Positions 1 through 7,771 of a DNA stretch of 37,237 nt are shown here, piece after piece (the first letter of the stretch is position 1; every line of letters begins with the position of its first letter). The notes beneath the pieces were generated by a model, which saw only the letters and a list, made by a program, of their open reading frames with translations, ran no database searches and was not told the DNA's origin. Location of the stretch: positions 1 through 37,237 of the forward strand of contig JAODBC010000034.1 of the NCBI GenBank assembly GCA_025463765.1. The letters run 5' to 3'. The position numbers and the translations under genes were made by a program. This DNA comes from Subtercola sp. Lineage in GTDB: Bacteria; Actinomycetota; Actinomycetes; Actinomycetales; Microbacteriaceae.

Positions 1-422
1 GGCCGCCGCCGCCGGCCACCTGCCGCCCGCCGCCGAACGGTCGCGCGCCGCGGCCCACCACCTATACCACCCGCCGACGAACGGCCACCCGCCACCCGCC
101 GCCCGGGCCTGGCCCGGTGCGACCACCTGGTGCCGCCGCTGACGATCTCCTACCGCCCGCCTACCAACGGCCACCCGCTACGACCTGCCACCTACCAACG
201 AACGGCCACCCGCCCGGCCTACCACCTACCGCCCGCCACCGAACGGCCACCCGCCACCCGCGCCGAATCGTCGGGGCTTTCGTCGGAGATCCGGCCACAT
301 GTCGACGTATTGCGGGCAGCCCGGCTCAGCTCCGACGAAAGTACCGCTGGGCGCGCCACCCGGCAGCGCTGAAGTTCCGCTGGGCGCGGCCGCCTGACAG
401 CACTGAACACCAGCCCGCCGAT
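1..422. repeat. Degenerate GC-rich repeats, no gene seen
   Basis: This stretch is built from degenerate short repeats of the type CGAACGGCCACCCGCCACC (about 30-260). A second imperfect direct repeat, centred on CCGCTGGGCGCG, lies at about 340-395. Open frames here encode only proline/arginine-rich low-complexity peptides and resemble no protein family I know. It lies immediately downstream of the deaminase gene that ends at 423. The left part is cut by the window edge, so a gene beginning further left cannot be excluded. Confidence 0.6.
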
Positions 423-1433
423 CTAGCGCCCCGCCACCCACTCGGCGATCTGTGTGCGCAATTCGGCCTTGCGATCATCCGGCGCGAACGATGCCTGCAC
501 CGAGTTCAGCGCGAGCGCCGCCATTGCCTCATCGCTGAACCCGAACGTGTCTTGCACCGCCACGTAATTGTCGCCGAGGTAACCGCCGAAGTACGAGGGG
601 TCGTCGGAGTTGACGGTGACCAGCAGGCCGGCCTCCAGCATGCGGGGAAGCGGATGCTCGGCCATCGTGTCGACTCCGCGCAGCCGCACGGTCGAAAGTG
701 GGCACACCGTGAGCGGAACCTGCTCGCGGCGCAGTCGCTCCACCAGCGCGGGGCTCTGCAGGCTGCGGATTCCGTGATCGATTCGCTCACACTTCAGCGC
801 ATCGAGCGATCCTTCGACGAACTCGGGACCGCCCTCTTCGCCGGCGTGGGCGACACAGTGCAGGCCGAGTTCGCGGGCGCGGGCGTAGACCTGCTCGAAG
901 AGCTCGGGCGGGTAGCCCACCTCAGTGGAGTCGAGGCCGACCCCGATGATGTCTTTCGCGAGCGCGCGGGGGGCGACCGCTTCGAGCGTGGCGAAGGCGC
1001 TCTCGACGGGGAGGTCGCGCAAGAAGCACATGATGAGACCGCCGGTGATGCCGAATTCGGTGGCCGCGGCATCCAATGCCCGTTTGAGCCCGTCGATGAC
1101 GGTGTCGATGGCGACTCCGCGGGCGGTGTGCGCCTGCGGGTCGAAGAACATCTCGACGTGCCGGAGGCCCTGGCTGTGGGCCTTCGAAAGGTACGCGATG
1201 GCCAGGTCGTAGAAGTCTTGTTCCTCGCGCAGCACCACGCTGCAGGCGAAGTACACGTCGAGAAACGACTGCAGGTCGGTGAACTCGAGCCGGCTTCTGA
1301 GGTCGTCGATGCTCTCGAATGGCACCTCGATGCCGTTGCGCTCGGCCAGCGCGAACACCATCTCGGGCTCGAGGGTTCCTTCGATGTGCAGGTGCAACTC
1401 GGCCTTGGGCAGCTCGTACATCGCGTGCGTCAT
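423..1433 (-). CDS. Adenine/adenosine deaminase family protein (adenine deaminase-like)
   Basis: Metal-dependent hydrolytic deaminase of the adenosine/AMP deaminase fold, 336 residues from the chosen start, a usual length. Visible active-site motifs are HLHIEG (metal His14 and His16), HAGEEGG (about 196-202, catalytic Glu199), RIDHG (about 217-221) and NSDDP (about 278). The segment LPKAELHLHIEGTLEPE and the pattern around SFLDVYFACSVVL match the adenine deaminase (Aah1/ADE) branch as I recall it, so adenine is as likely a substrate as adenosine. The reaction would give hypoxanthine or inosine plus ammonia in the cytoplasm. The start at 1433 is preferred because CAGAAT lies exactly six bases upstream, a leaderless-like arrangement. 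A GTG at 1454 and an ATG at 1421 are alternatives. It is divergent from the Fic gene. Confidence 0.85.
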   Translation of the reverse strand: MTHAMYELPKAELHLHIEGTLEPEMVFALAERNGIEVPFESIDDLRSRLEFTDLQSFLDVYFACSVVLREEQDFYDLAIAYLSKAHSQGLRHVEMFFDPQAHTARGVAIDTVIDGLKRALDAAATEFGITGGLIMCFLRDLPVESAFATLEAVAPRALAKDIIGVGLDSTEVGYPPELFEQVYARARELGLHCVAHAGEEGGPEFVEGSLDALKCERIDHGIRSLQSPALVERLRREQVPLTVCPLSTVRLRGVDTMAEHPLPRMLEAGLLVTVNSDDPSYFGGYLGDNYVAVQDTFGFSDEAMAALALNSVQASFAPDDRKAELRTQIAEWVAGR

Positions 1434-1481
1434 CCCCCCATTCTGTCGCAACACGCGCCACCGCGGCCCTGGCCGCGCTAG

Positions 1482-1577
1482 GTGATAATTACGATACCTG
1501 TTATTATTAGATAATCGACTAGCTGATAATTTCTGAAGTAGTCGTTATCACTTAGCTCGCTGAGAGGAGTCGACCGC
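1482..1577. promoter_or_regulatory. AT-rich divergent promoter region between deaminase and Fic genes
   Basis: These 96 bases are strikingly AT-rich for the window. They contain three GATAAT words (about 1484, 1510 and 1524) and an outer inverted pair GTGATAA (1482-1488) / TTATCAC (1545-1551). An inner pair CGACTA / TAGTCG lies between them. GAGGAG at 1564-1569 is the ribosome binding site of the Fic gene. The symmetry suggests a regulator binding site, but no cognate regulator is identified. Confidence 0.5.
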
Positions 1578-2804
1578 ATGGTTGAGGCAGCGGCCCCGCT
1601 CCCTGCCCCAGCGTGGCCATCCATCGAGGGCGAGAAGCAACACTGGGTGAGCAAGCACGCCGCCTGGGGCGTGAAAGCAACCACTGAAAGACCCGGCTCC
1701 GAACCCTACATCGCCAGCGTGCCGCCGTTCATTGCCTCACGAGACATATTGCTCTCGTCTGATACGGCCGCTCTTGCCGAAGAGGCCAGCGATGCGCTGA
1801 TCAGGTTCGACGAATCGCTGAACGGCGAGATCGCCCCGTTCGCACCACTCCTCCTGCGGTCTGAGGCAGCAGCCTCGTCGCGCATCGAGAACCTGACGGC
1901 GAGTGCTCGGGCTATTCTCACGGCCGAATTGAGCATCGAATCCGGTGCCACCGTCTCTCGCAAGAACGCAGCGGTCATCGTCGCGAATACACGAGCCATG
2001 CAGGCCGCACTAGAGCTTGCCGACGAACTCACGACCGATGCCGTGCTCGAGATGCATCGGGCGCTCATGATGGGCGATCCGCACCATGCCAGCGGAACCT
2101 GGCGTAAGGAAGCGGTCTGGATCGGCACGAGTTCGCTCAGCCCCGTCGGCGCTGTCTATGTCGCTCCGAACTTCTTGCGGGTGCCGGGGCTCATGGATGA
2201 TCTGATGTCGTTTACGCGACGCGACGACCTCCCCCGGCTCGCGCAGACGGCCGTGGCGCACGCACAATTCGAGACGATTCACCCGTTCACTGACGGCAAT
2301 GGACGCACGGGGCGCGCCCTGATGCAGGCGATGATGCGATCGAAAGGGCTCACGAGAAACGTCACCGTGCCCGTTTCTGCCGGCCTTCTGACAAACACCA
2401 ACGGTTACCACGAGGCACTCACTCGATACCGAGAAGGAGACATCGACACAGTCGTCGCTCTCACTGCGGAGTCATCGTTCTTGGCCGTCACGAACGCCAG
2501 CGAGTTGGTGAGCGACATCAGGAACATCCAGATCGGGTGGCGCGAGCGAGTCACGGCGCGAAGCGACTCTGGCGTCTGGGCGCTGCTTGATCTCGTCGCA
2601 CGTCAGCCCGTGATCACGGCCCAGTCGGCGGCCCGTTCCCTCGAGCTCACCCCGACGAACGTCTACCGCCTGCTGAACCGACTAGAAGATGCGGGCATCC
2701 TGAAAAAGAAGGCAGAATACAGGTCTTCAGTGTTCTGGCGCAGCGACGAGATACTGGCTGCGCTCGACAGGTTCGCGGCCCGCTCCGGTCGCCGTGGCGG
2801 GTAG
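1578..2804 (+). CDS. Fic family protein with C-terminal winged helix
   Basis: Fic-domain protein, 408 residues. Fic enzymes usually transfer AMP from ATP to Ser/Thr/Tyr of target proteins. The catalytic motif HPFTDGNGRTGR is intact at 235-246. An inhibitory-helix motif of the (S/T)xxxE(G/N) type is visible as SSRIEN at 100-105, N-terminal to the core. This is the class II arrangement, in which the enzyme restrains itself. Residues about 345-400 look like a winged helix (AQSAARSLELTPTNVYRLL), so the protein may also bind DNA, perhaps its own promoter. The ATG follows a strong GAGGAG site. No separate antitoxin gene is adjacent, in keeping with class II. The gene converges on a small unknown gene with only three bases between stops. 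Confidence 0.9.
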   Translation: MVEAAAPLPAPAWPSIEGEKQHWVSKHAAWGVKATTERPGSEPYIASVPPFIASRDILLSSDTAALAEEASDALIRFDESLNGEIAPFAPLLLRSEAAASSRIENLTASARAILTAELSIESGATVSRKNAAVIVANTRAMQAALELADELTTDAVLEMHRALMMGDPHHASGTWRKEAVWIGTSSLSPVGAVYVAPNFLRVPGLMDDLMSFTRRDDLPRLAQTAVAHAQFETIHPFTDGNGRTGRALMQAMMRSKGLTRNVTVPVSAGLLTNTNGYHEALTRYREGDIDTVVALTAESSFLAVTNASELVSDIRNIQIGWRERVTARSDSGVWALLDLVARQPVITAQSAARSLELTPTNVYRLLNRLEDAGILKKKAEYRSSVFWRSDEILAALDRFAARSGRRGG

Positions 2805-2807
2805 AAG

Positions 2808-3182
2808 TCACACTTGGTCTTCTGACGTCGCTCGCAACTGAGCCGGTTCCGGGAGGCGAGAGGGCATTTCAGGAGTGAACCAGTAGTACTCAAGACTGGT
2901 CAGCCGGCCATCATTCACCCAAAGCAGAACCCCTCCTGACACCTCATCGTCTTCGTACACGCGATGATGCGTGGGGCCGATCAGGTCGCTCGGCAGGGGA
3001 ATGAGTGGGCAATCTGGATCCACGACGAGGCTAAAACTTTGGGAGCCCTCAAACCACCAACCGGCATGGCGGGCGGATTCGATCTGGCCTCGCACTTCTT
3101 CGGCCCCGGGCCAGTCTCCGCGCGTAATGGCTCGCAGGAGCGCCATCTCCCCCGGCTCGAGTGGGCGGGTTTCGTTCGACAT
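2808..3182 (-). CDS. Small protein of unknown function
   Basis: 124-residue soluble protein, Trp/Tyr-rich in its C-terminal half (GGVLLWVNDGRLTSLEYYWF), with no signal peptide or membrane segment. I do not recognise a named family, although the C-terminal pattern reminds me of uncharacterised actinobacterial proteins. The frame extends to 3218, but the ATG at 3182 is chosen. On the coding strand it is preceded by TATTCT and exactly six bases, the layout of a leaderless transcript. The stop is three bases from the Fic stop, so the two genes converge. Confidence 0.7.
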   Translation of the reverse strand: MSNETRPLEPGEMALLRAITRGDWPGAEEVRGQIESARHAGWWFEGSQSFSLVVDPDCPLIPLPSDLIGPTHHRVYEDDEVSGGVLLWVNDGRLTSLEYYWFTPEMPSRLPEPAQLRATSEDQV

Positions 3183-3188
3183 CACTCG

Positions 3189-3194
3189 AGAATA
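3189..3194 (-). promoter_or_regulatory. Leaderless -10 box for the small gene at 2808-3182
   Basis: Coding-strand order is TATTCT, then CGAGTG, then ATG at 3182. TANNNT six bases before the start codon is the typical actinobacterial leaderless layout, so transcription would begin at or next to the start codon. Confidence 0.5.
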
Positions 3195-3241
3195 CCGACG
3201 TTTACGAGTATTCATCATTATTTTGTTGGAGGTGAGCCCGA

Positions 3242-3283
3242 TACGCCGAGTTGAGGCCGGTATAACGGCCTCAATACGGCGTA
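3242..3283. repeat. 42-nt intergenic palindrome
   Basis: TACGCCG (3242-3248) and TTGAGGCCG (3251-3259) pair with CGGCCTCAA (3266-3274) and CGGCGTA (3277-3283). That gives 16 base pairs interrupted by a 2x2 internal loop, with a six-base loop GTATAA. It lies upstream of the small gene at 2808-3182 and downstream of the amidohydrolase. No T-run follows on either strand. It could be a terminator-like hairpin, an operator or a dispersed palindromic repeat. Confidence 0.75.
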
Positions 3284-3337
3284 GGTGTCTCAGGAGTCAG
3301 GTACAAGAGCGGCGGGGCGGCCGGTGGGGCCGGCGAG

Positions 3338-3424
3338 GAGGTGCGGCGCCCTAGGTGAAGAGGGGCGGCGCCCTAGGTGAGGAGGTGCGGAGCCCTAGGT
3401 GAGGAGGTGCGGCGCGCTAGGCGA
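3338..3424. repeat. About four 22-bp tandem repeats overlapping the amidohydrolase stop
   Basis: Units follow the pattern GAGGTGCGGCGCCCTAGGTGA, repeated about four times with small changes. The last copy covers the end of the amidohydrolase reading frame. On the minus strand each unit contains the equivalent of that gene's final codons plus TAG, so the gene's 3' tip, stop codon included, appears to have been duplicated in tandem. Confidence 0.75.
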
Positions 3425-4862
3425 AGAGGCCCGCAGGGCCTGACGGGGAGGCAGCGGCGACGGAGGCGAGGTAGGCCGAGCGACGCTCGAAGAGGGCCGG
3501 AACGACGGCACGGGCATCCGCGATGAGTGACGCGAGATCGGCCGTCACGAGCTGACCGTCGCGAACGAGCACACGACCATCCACCATGGTCAGGTCGACG
3601 TCACTGCCGCGCACCGCGTGCACGAGGTTGTGGTGGATGTTCGCGTACGGGCCCGCCCCGATCAGCGGCGTCATGCGGGGCGTGTCGGTGCGCACGGCGA
3701 TGAGGTCGGCCTTCTTGCCGGGCTCGAGCGATCCGATGACGCCGTCAAGGCCCAGGGCGCGGGCACCGCCCATGGTCGCCATCTGCAGCACGGGCCAGCT
3801 GTCCATGGCGGCGGCATCCATGGTGCGCAGTTTGCCGAGCAGCGAGGCGACCTTCATCTCTTCGAACATGTCGAGGTTGTTGTTCTCCTTCTCGCCATCG
3901 GTGCCGATTCCGACGGCCACGCCCGCCGCGAGGTAGTCGGAGACGGGAGCCATGCCGCTGGCAAGCTTCATGTTGCTCACCGGGTTGTGCGAGACGCCGA
4001 CGCCCCGCGCCGCGATCAGCGACACTTCCGACGAGTCGAGCCACACCGCATGCGCGATCATCGCCCGCGGAACATCGAAGAACCCGAGCTTCTCGAGCGC
4101 GAACATCGGCCGAGCGCCGTAGCGGGCTTCGAATTCAGCGACCTCGATCTGGCTCTCGCTGCAGTGCGTGTAGAAGCCGGTGTCGTATTTGTTCGCGAGC
4201 GCGATTGCCCGCTTCTGGCCGGCCTCGTCGGCGTAGAACGGATGCTCGAGCCCCACCCACGGGTAGATGCGGCCGCTCGCACCGCCGCCGAGCCCGCTGG
4301 CCGCGCCGCCGGAGCCGGATCCGCCGCCAGCCGCCGAGCCGCCCGCTCCCCACTGCTCGAGCATCGCCTCGTTATCGTCGAGGGTGTCGAAGTAGTCGTA
4401 GTCGGGGTGGGCTCCGACATAGTTGACGGTCACGAGGCGGTTGCCGAGTGCATCCGCCGCCCGAGCACTGCCCTGCATGTAGCGCCACATGTCGACGACC
4501 GTGGTCGTGCCCGAAAGCAGGCCTTCGGCGTAACAGAGCCACGACGCCGCCTCGGCCTCGTGGGGCCGAAGCACGCGGTGCATGGGGTCGATGTGCAGGC
4601 GCAGCCACTCCCACACGGGCAGGTGCTCGGCGGTTCCGCGCAGTACGCCGGAGTGGTGGTGGGCGTTGACGAGCCCGGGCATCAGCAAGCGGCCGGCCAG
4701 GTCGACGACCTCGGCATCGGGGTGCGCCGCGAGCAGAGCGGATGCCGCACCCACGGCCTCGATCTGCGTACCCCGCACGAGCACGGCGCCGTCGGCGATG
4801 ACGTCGAGGTCGGCGTTCATCGTCACCACGAAATCGGCGCACAGCAGTTGGTCTCGCGTCAT
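3417..4862 (-). CDS. TRZ/ATZ-type amidohydrolase (aminohydrolase/deaminase)
   Basis: 481-residue metal-dependent hydrolase of the large amidohydrolase superfamily, in the group that deaminates or dechlorinates N-heterocycles (guanine, MTA/SAH, triazine-type). Active-site residues are visible: HHH at 68-70 holding the HxH pair, THCSE (His233, Glu236), His271 in AHAVWLD, and GTDG with metal Asp322. The following EKENNNLDMFEEMK resembles the SNNDLDMFEEM block of MTA/SAH deaminase-like enzymes. A Gly/Ser/Ala stretch at 172-197 is an unusual insertion. Its ATG overlaps the upstream cupin stop by four bases (ATGA), so the two are cotranslated. The substrate is unknown; a purine-like or pterin-like ring fits the neighbourhood. 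Confidence 0.85.
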   Translation of the reverse strand: MTRDQLLCADFVVTMNADLDVIADGAVLVRGTQIEAVGAASALLAAHPDAEVVDLAGRLLMPGLVNAHHHSGVLRGTAEHLPVWEWLRLHIDPMHRVLRPHEAEAASWLCYAEGLLSGTTTVVDMWRYMQGSARAADALGNRLVTVNYVGAHPDYDYFDTLDDNEAMLEQWGAGGSAAGGGSGSGGAASGLGGGASGRIYPWVGLEHPFYADEAGQKRAIALANKYDTGFYTHCSESQIEVAEFEARYGARPMFALEKLGFFDVPRAMIAHAVWLDSSEVSLIAARGVGVSHNPVSNMKLASGMAPVSDYLAAGVAVGIGTDGEKENNNLDMFEEMKVASLLGKLRTMDAAAMDSWPVLQMATMGGARALGLDGVIGSLEPGKKADLIAVRTDTPRMTPLIGAGPYANIHHNLVHAVRGSDVDLTMVDGRVLVRDGQLVTADLASLIADARAVVPALFERRSAYLASVAAASPSGPAGLFA

Positions 4863-5431
4863 TCAGCGAGCATCCACGCGTCGTACGAGAACCCAGGTGA
4901 CACGATGCAGCTGACGAGCGTTTCGCCGTCGCCGGGCAGCGTGCGCTGCCATACGTGCGGCGGTATGACGACCTGCGGATGCTCGTCACGAGCGATATCG
5001 CCCCCGAGCGTGATCATGCGAGCGTTCTCACCCGAGAACGCCGGGTTCTCGCCGCTGCCGCCGAGCTGGAACATCACCGGGTCGGGGCCGTGCCAGAACC
5101 AGATCTCGTCGAACTCGACCCGATGCCAGGCCGACGCCTCTCCGGGCGGCAGATAGAAGTAGATAGAGGTGGCTGCCGGGCGCGGGCCCGCTACGGCGCC
5201 GCCGTCGCACACCGAAACGCTCGCCGGTGAAGCCCAGGTACGCCGATACCAGCCGCCTTCGGGGTGAGGTTCGAGCGCCAGCCGAGTCGCCATCGGCGGC
5301 ACGTCGACCCATTCGATCAGCCGGCCGTCGGCCGTGCGACGCGCCAGCTGACCCGGAGCCCCGCCCAACGCGCCCGCCCCGCCCGCCTCGCCCACTACCG
5401 CGCCTGCCGACGCCTCCCGTTCGCCGATCAC
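4859..5431 (-). CDS. Cupin_5 (DUF985) family protein
   Basis: 190-residue single-domain cupin of the DUF985 type. The hallmarks are LEPHPEGGWYRRTW, SIYFYLPPGEASAWHRVEFDEIW and a C-terminal WQRTLPGDGETLVSCIVSPGF. Members have a beta-barrel that may bind a small ligand or metal, and no reaction is assigned. The GTG at 5431 follows a GGGAG-containing site. The first 45 residues are Gly/Ala-rich, and an internal ATG at 5293 (MATRLALEPHPEGG) would give a protein of more typical start. It is translationally coupled to the amidohydrolase by an ATGA overlap and lies downstream of the FMN monooxygenase. Confidence 0.8.
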   Translation of the reverse strand: MIGEREASAGAVVGEAGGAGALGGAPGQLARRTADGRLIEWVDVPPMATRLALEPHPEGGWYRRTWASPASVSVCDGGAVAGPRPAATSIYFYLPPGEASAWHRVEFDEIWFWHGPDPVMFQLGGSGENPAFSGENARMITLGGDIARDEHPQVVIPPHVWQRTLPGDGETLVSCIVSPGFSYDAWMLAE

Positions 5432-5492
5432 CCGTCGCTCCCTCGCTCGTCTTGACTCAAGTTAACTCCCGTTCGCGTGACAGTGCCGTGAC

Positions 5493-5506
5493 TGGCGCCG
5501 GCGCCA
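5493..5506. repeat. 14-bp perfect GC palindrome at end of monooxygenase gene
   Basis: TGGCGCCGGCGCCA abuts the monooxygenase stop codon at 5507. It is too short and loop-less to be a convincing terminator, but it is the only symmetrical element in the 75-bp gap before the cupin gene. Confidence 0.4.
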
Positions 5507-6919
5507 TTACTCTGCTAAAGCAGCCGCTGCGGGCGAAACTTTGAAGCGCGTTCCCGGGTGGTCAGCCGAGAGGTGGGCACCCGGCCGGCCCAGCATCTGC
5601 TCACGCAGGCTGCCGTGGCCGGGCTCGGCCGGCATGCGGCCACGGCGACGCAGCTCGGGCACAACGAGTGTGGCGAAGTCTTCGAGATCTGACGGCGGAA
5701 AGATCGGCTCGAGCAAGAAGCCGTCGAGGTCTGTGGCATCGATGAGCCGTTCCAGCTCGTCTGCCACCTCAGTAGTACTGCCGACGAGTTGCAGGCCACG
5801 GGTGCCGCGCCCACTCAGCTGGTCGAGAATCTGGCGCACGGTGGGGGCCGGGCTGCCGTCTTTCGGAACGAACCGGTCGATGTTGCTCTGGCCCATCTGC
5901 CCGATGGGCCCGCCGGCGTCGAGAATCTGAGTGAGGTCGCGGTCGGGGTCGAGCGAGAGCAGGTCGATGCCGGTGTTGCCTGCGTAGAGCACGGCCACCA
6001 CTTCGTCGGTCTGCATGTCGTCGAACTCCTTGCGCAAAGTGACGGCCTCGTCGTGCGTCGGCGCGACCGTCACGGTGAGCCCCACGAGAATCTTGAGAGA
6101 GTTCGGGTCACGGCCCCACTCGGCGGCCTTCTGGCGAATGTCGGCCACGTTCACTGCCGTCGCCTCGACGGTCGTGCCCTGCACGAACACGCACTCGGCG
6201 TTGCGTGCGGCATACGCCCGACCCCGAGCCGACGTTCCGGCTTGAAAGAGCACGGGCGTGCGTTGCGGCGACGGATCGACGGTGAAATACCCCGACGAGC
6301 GAAAGTGCTCACCGGTGAATTCGTGCCGATGCAGTTTGTCGCGATGAGCGAGAATCTGGGCATCCTTGTCGCCGACGAAGGCGTCGTCTTCCCACGAACC
6401 CTCCCAGAGGGTCATGGCCAGGTCGAGGTACTCGTCGGCCTGGTCGTAACGGGCGTCGTGGGCGTTCATGGTCTCGTGGCCGAACAGCTCGGCGACGGTG
6501 TTCTGCGAGGCACCGGTCACAATGTTCCAGCCGATGCGGCCCCCCGTGAGGTGGTCGAGGGTAGCGAAGCGGCGGGCGGTCTGCACCGGATGATCGAGCC
6601 CCGTCGAACTCGTTACGACGAAGCCGAGGCGCTCGGTCTCGTGTGCGAGGGCGGCGATCATCAGGGCAGGGTCCATCGAAGGAAAGTTGATGCCACCCCG
6701 AGCCGCCATCTCGGGCAGGTCGCCGCCGATCGACGGAAACCCGTACCCGTCGGCGAAGAACAGAAAGTCGAACCCTGACCGGTCGAGCAGCTTCGCCACG
6801 TCGATCCAGTGGTCGAGTTCGTGAAAGCGCAGCGACTCGCTGCGCGGGTGCGGCCAGCTCAACGTTCCGCCGACTTGCGGGCCGGCGACTTCGAATACTC
6901 CGAGGTGAATCTGCTTCAT
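5507..6919 (-). CDS. NtaA/DszA-type FMN-dependent monooxygenase
   Basis: 470-residue flavin-dependent oxygenase of the bacterial luciferase fold, in the NtaA/SnaA/DszA group. Members use reduced FMN from a separate reductase to oxidise and cleave C-N, C-S or ring bonds in small molecules. The family block TGGRIGWNIVTGAS is at about 126-138, and the N-terminal HWIDVAKLLDRSGFDFLFFAD is also typical. Length and ends look complete. It lies 51 bases downstream of the TetR gene on the same strand, with a perfect palindrome just upstream of its ATG, so TetR control is likely. No flavin reductase gene is present in the window. A paralogous enzyme is at 30945-32264. Confidence 0.88.
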   Translation of the reverse strand: MKQIHLGVFEVAGPQVGGTLSWPHPRSESLRFHELDHWIDVAKLLDRSGFDFLFFADGYGFPSIGGDLPEMAARGGINFPSMDPALMIAALAHETERLGFVVTSSTGLDHPVQTARRFATLDHLTGGRIGWNIVTGASQNTVAELFGHETMNAHDARYDQADEYLDLAMTLWEGSWEDDAFVGDKDAQILAHRDKLHRHEFTGEHFRSSGYFTVDPSPQRTPVLFQAGTSARGRAYAARNAECVFVQGTTVEATAVNVADIRQKAAEWGRDPNSLKILVGLTVTVAPTHDEAVTLRKEFDDMQTDEVVAVLYAGNTGIDLLSLDPDRDLTQILDAGGPIGQMGQSNIDRFVPKDGSPAPTVRQILDQLSGRGTRGLQLVGSTTEVADELERLIDATDLDGFLLEPIFPPSDLEDFATLVVPELRRRGRMPAEPGHGSLREQMLGRPGAHLSADHPGTRFKVSPAAAALAE

Positions 6920-6927
6920 AGCCTCAT

Positions 6928-6943
6928 TGAACCAAATGGTTCA
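6928..6943. promoter_or_regulatory. Perfect 16-bp palindromic operator
   Basis: TGAACCAAATGGTTCA is a perfect inverted repeat (7-bp arms, 2-bp centre) eight bases upstream of the monooxygenase ATG, in the gap after the TetR gene. It is the best candidate binding site for that TetR protein. Confidence 0.65.
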
Positions 6944-6970
6944 CTGGATTGCGAGCGAGGAAACACAGAG

Positions 6971-7573
6971 TTAATATGACGGCCGATTCTGTAACGCGGA
7001 GGAGACATCGGCGGCGCGATCGGTCAGCGCGCGGGTAGCTTCGCGGGCGGCGCGATCGATGACGGCCGGGTCGCCGCCCGTGAGCAGCGTCGCCTGAAAG
7101 CCGCGCCACAGCGCGACGACTTCGTGGGCGAAGCGCGTCGCCCGCGCCGCCTCGACACCGGAGTGCTCGAAGACGGCTGCAACGTGCTCGATCCATTGGC
7201 TTCCGACTTCGCCCAGAAACGCGGTGAAGCGCTGCTGCTCGAAGCCGGCGAGGCCGAAGATCTCGAAGAACAATCGGTGGAAGGGCAGGTTCGCCGGGTC
7301 GGAGATCGTCTGCCAGGCGGCGAGGAGACGATCATCCAACGAGCGCGACTCGTCGTCGAGATTCGTGATCACGTGCGTCATCGACGGAAAGCGCGTCTCG
7401 GCGCCCGCAAGCGCCGTGACGATGAGTTCTTCACGACTGCCGAAGTAGTACAGCAGCATGCGGTTGTTCGAGTCGACGGCCGCGGCCAGGCTTCGCAACG
7501 TCAATTGTGTGACGCCGTGCTCGAGCACGTAGTCGACGATGCGCTCGAGCAGGGCCTCCTTCTGGTCGGTCAT
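6971..7573 (-). CDS. TetR/AcrR family transcriptional regulator
   Basis: 200-residue repressor-type regulator. The N-terminal helix-turn-helix is visible at about 10-48: LLERIVDYVLEHGVTQLTLRSLAAAVDSNNRMLLYYFGSREELI, in two adjoining pieces, ending in the conserved YYF of TetR recognition helices. The rest is an alpha-helical ligand-binding domain of low similarity. The ATG at 7573 is preferred over a TTG at 7663 because the family HTH begins a few residues later. It sits between the FMN monooxygenase (same strand) and the ABC importer (divergent), so it probably controls both in response to the imported compound or a metabolite. Confidence 0.85.
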   Translation of the reverse strand: MTDQKEALLERIVDYVLEHGVTQLTLRSLAAAVDSNNRMLLYYFGSREELIVTALAGAETRFPSMTHVITNLDDESRSLDDRLLAAWQTISDPANLPFHRLFFEIFGLAGFEQQRFTAFLGEVGSQWIEHVAAVFEHSGVEAARATRFAHEVVALWRGFQATLLTGGDPAVIDRAAREATRALTDRAADVSSALQNRPSY

Positions 7574-7603
7574 GCGTCGACGCTTCTTCGCTCGGTCATG
7601 TAT

Positions 7604-7616
7604 TGAAGCTAGTTCA
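7604..7616. promoter_or_regulatory. Possible second TetR site
   Basis: TGAAGCTAGTTCA is an imperfect inverted repeat 30 bases upstream of the TetR ATG. It shares TGAA/TTCA arms with the perfect site at 6928-6943 and could mediate autoregulation. The spacing differs, so this is weak. Confidence 0.3.
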
Positions 7617-7696
7617 TAGCCTTCTGCGGCGAAGGCAACACTGACGAAATGCGGCGGTAACAATCGCGGTCTAGCGTTTCACGGATAAGGCGAACA

Positions 7697-7712
7697 CGCC
7701 GTTACGACGGCG
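7697..7712 (+). promoter_or_regulatory. Leader hairpin upstream of the binding-protein gene
   Basis: CGCCGT and ACGGCG pair perfectly around a TACG loop, 60 bases upstream of the importer's first ATG. It could be a leader hairpin or an operator half of the divergent promoter region. Confidence 0.35.
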
Positions 7713-7740
7713 CGCGAAACACAGCACTTCGCGGCCCCTC

Positions 7741-7762
7741 ACCCTGCGAACCCGATTTGGTT
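7741..7762 (+). promoter_or_regulatory. Segment resembling the 3' box of a THI (TPP) riboswitch, probably non-functional
   Basis: The segment reads ACCC, TGC, GAACCCGAT, TTGGTT, close to the conserved ACCC...GAACCTGAT...GG part of THI elements as I remember it. The other essential parts (the CTGAGA box and the closing GCG-AGGG) are not visible in the 160 bases upstream or before the ATG. At best it is a remnant, and chance similarity is possible. Confidence 0.2.
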
Positions 7763-7771
7763 GGAGTTTTC

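Noticed and set aside
1..422. CRISPR-like or REP array
   Set aside because: Repeats are short, degenerate and not separated by unique spacers of equal size.
117..1481. 454-codon open frame on the + strand
   Set aside because: It is the antisense shadow of the deaminase gene plus GC-rich repeats. Its protein resembles no family, whereas the minus strand has all deaminase motifs.
3618..5156. 512-codon + strand frame across the amidohydrolase and cupin
   Set aside because: Antisense of two well-recognised genes, with His/Val/Gly-rich shadow composition.
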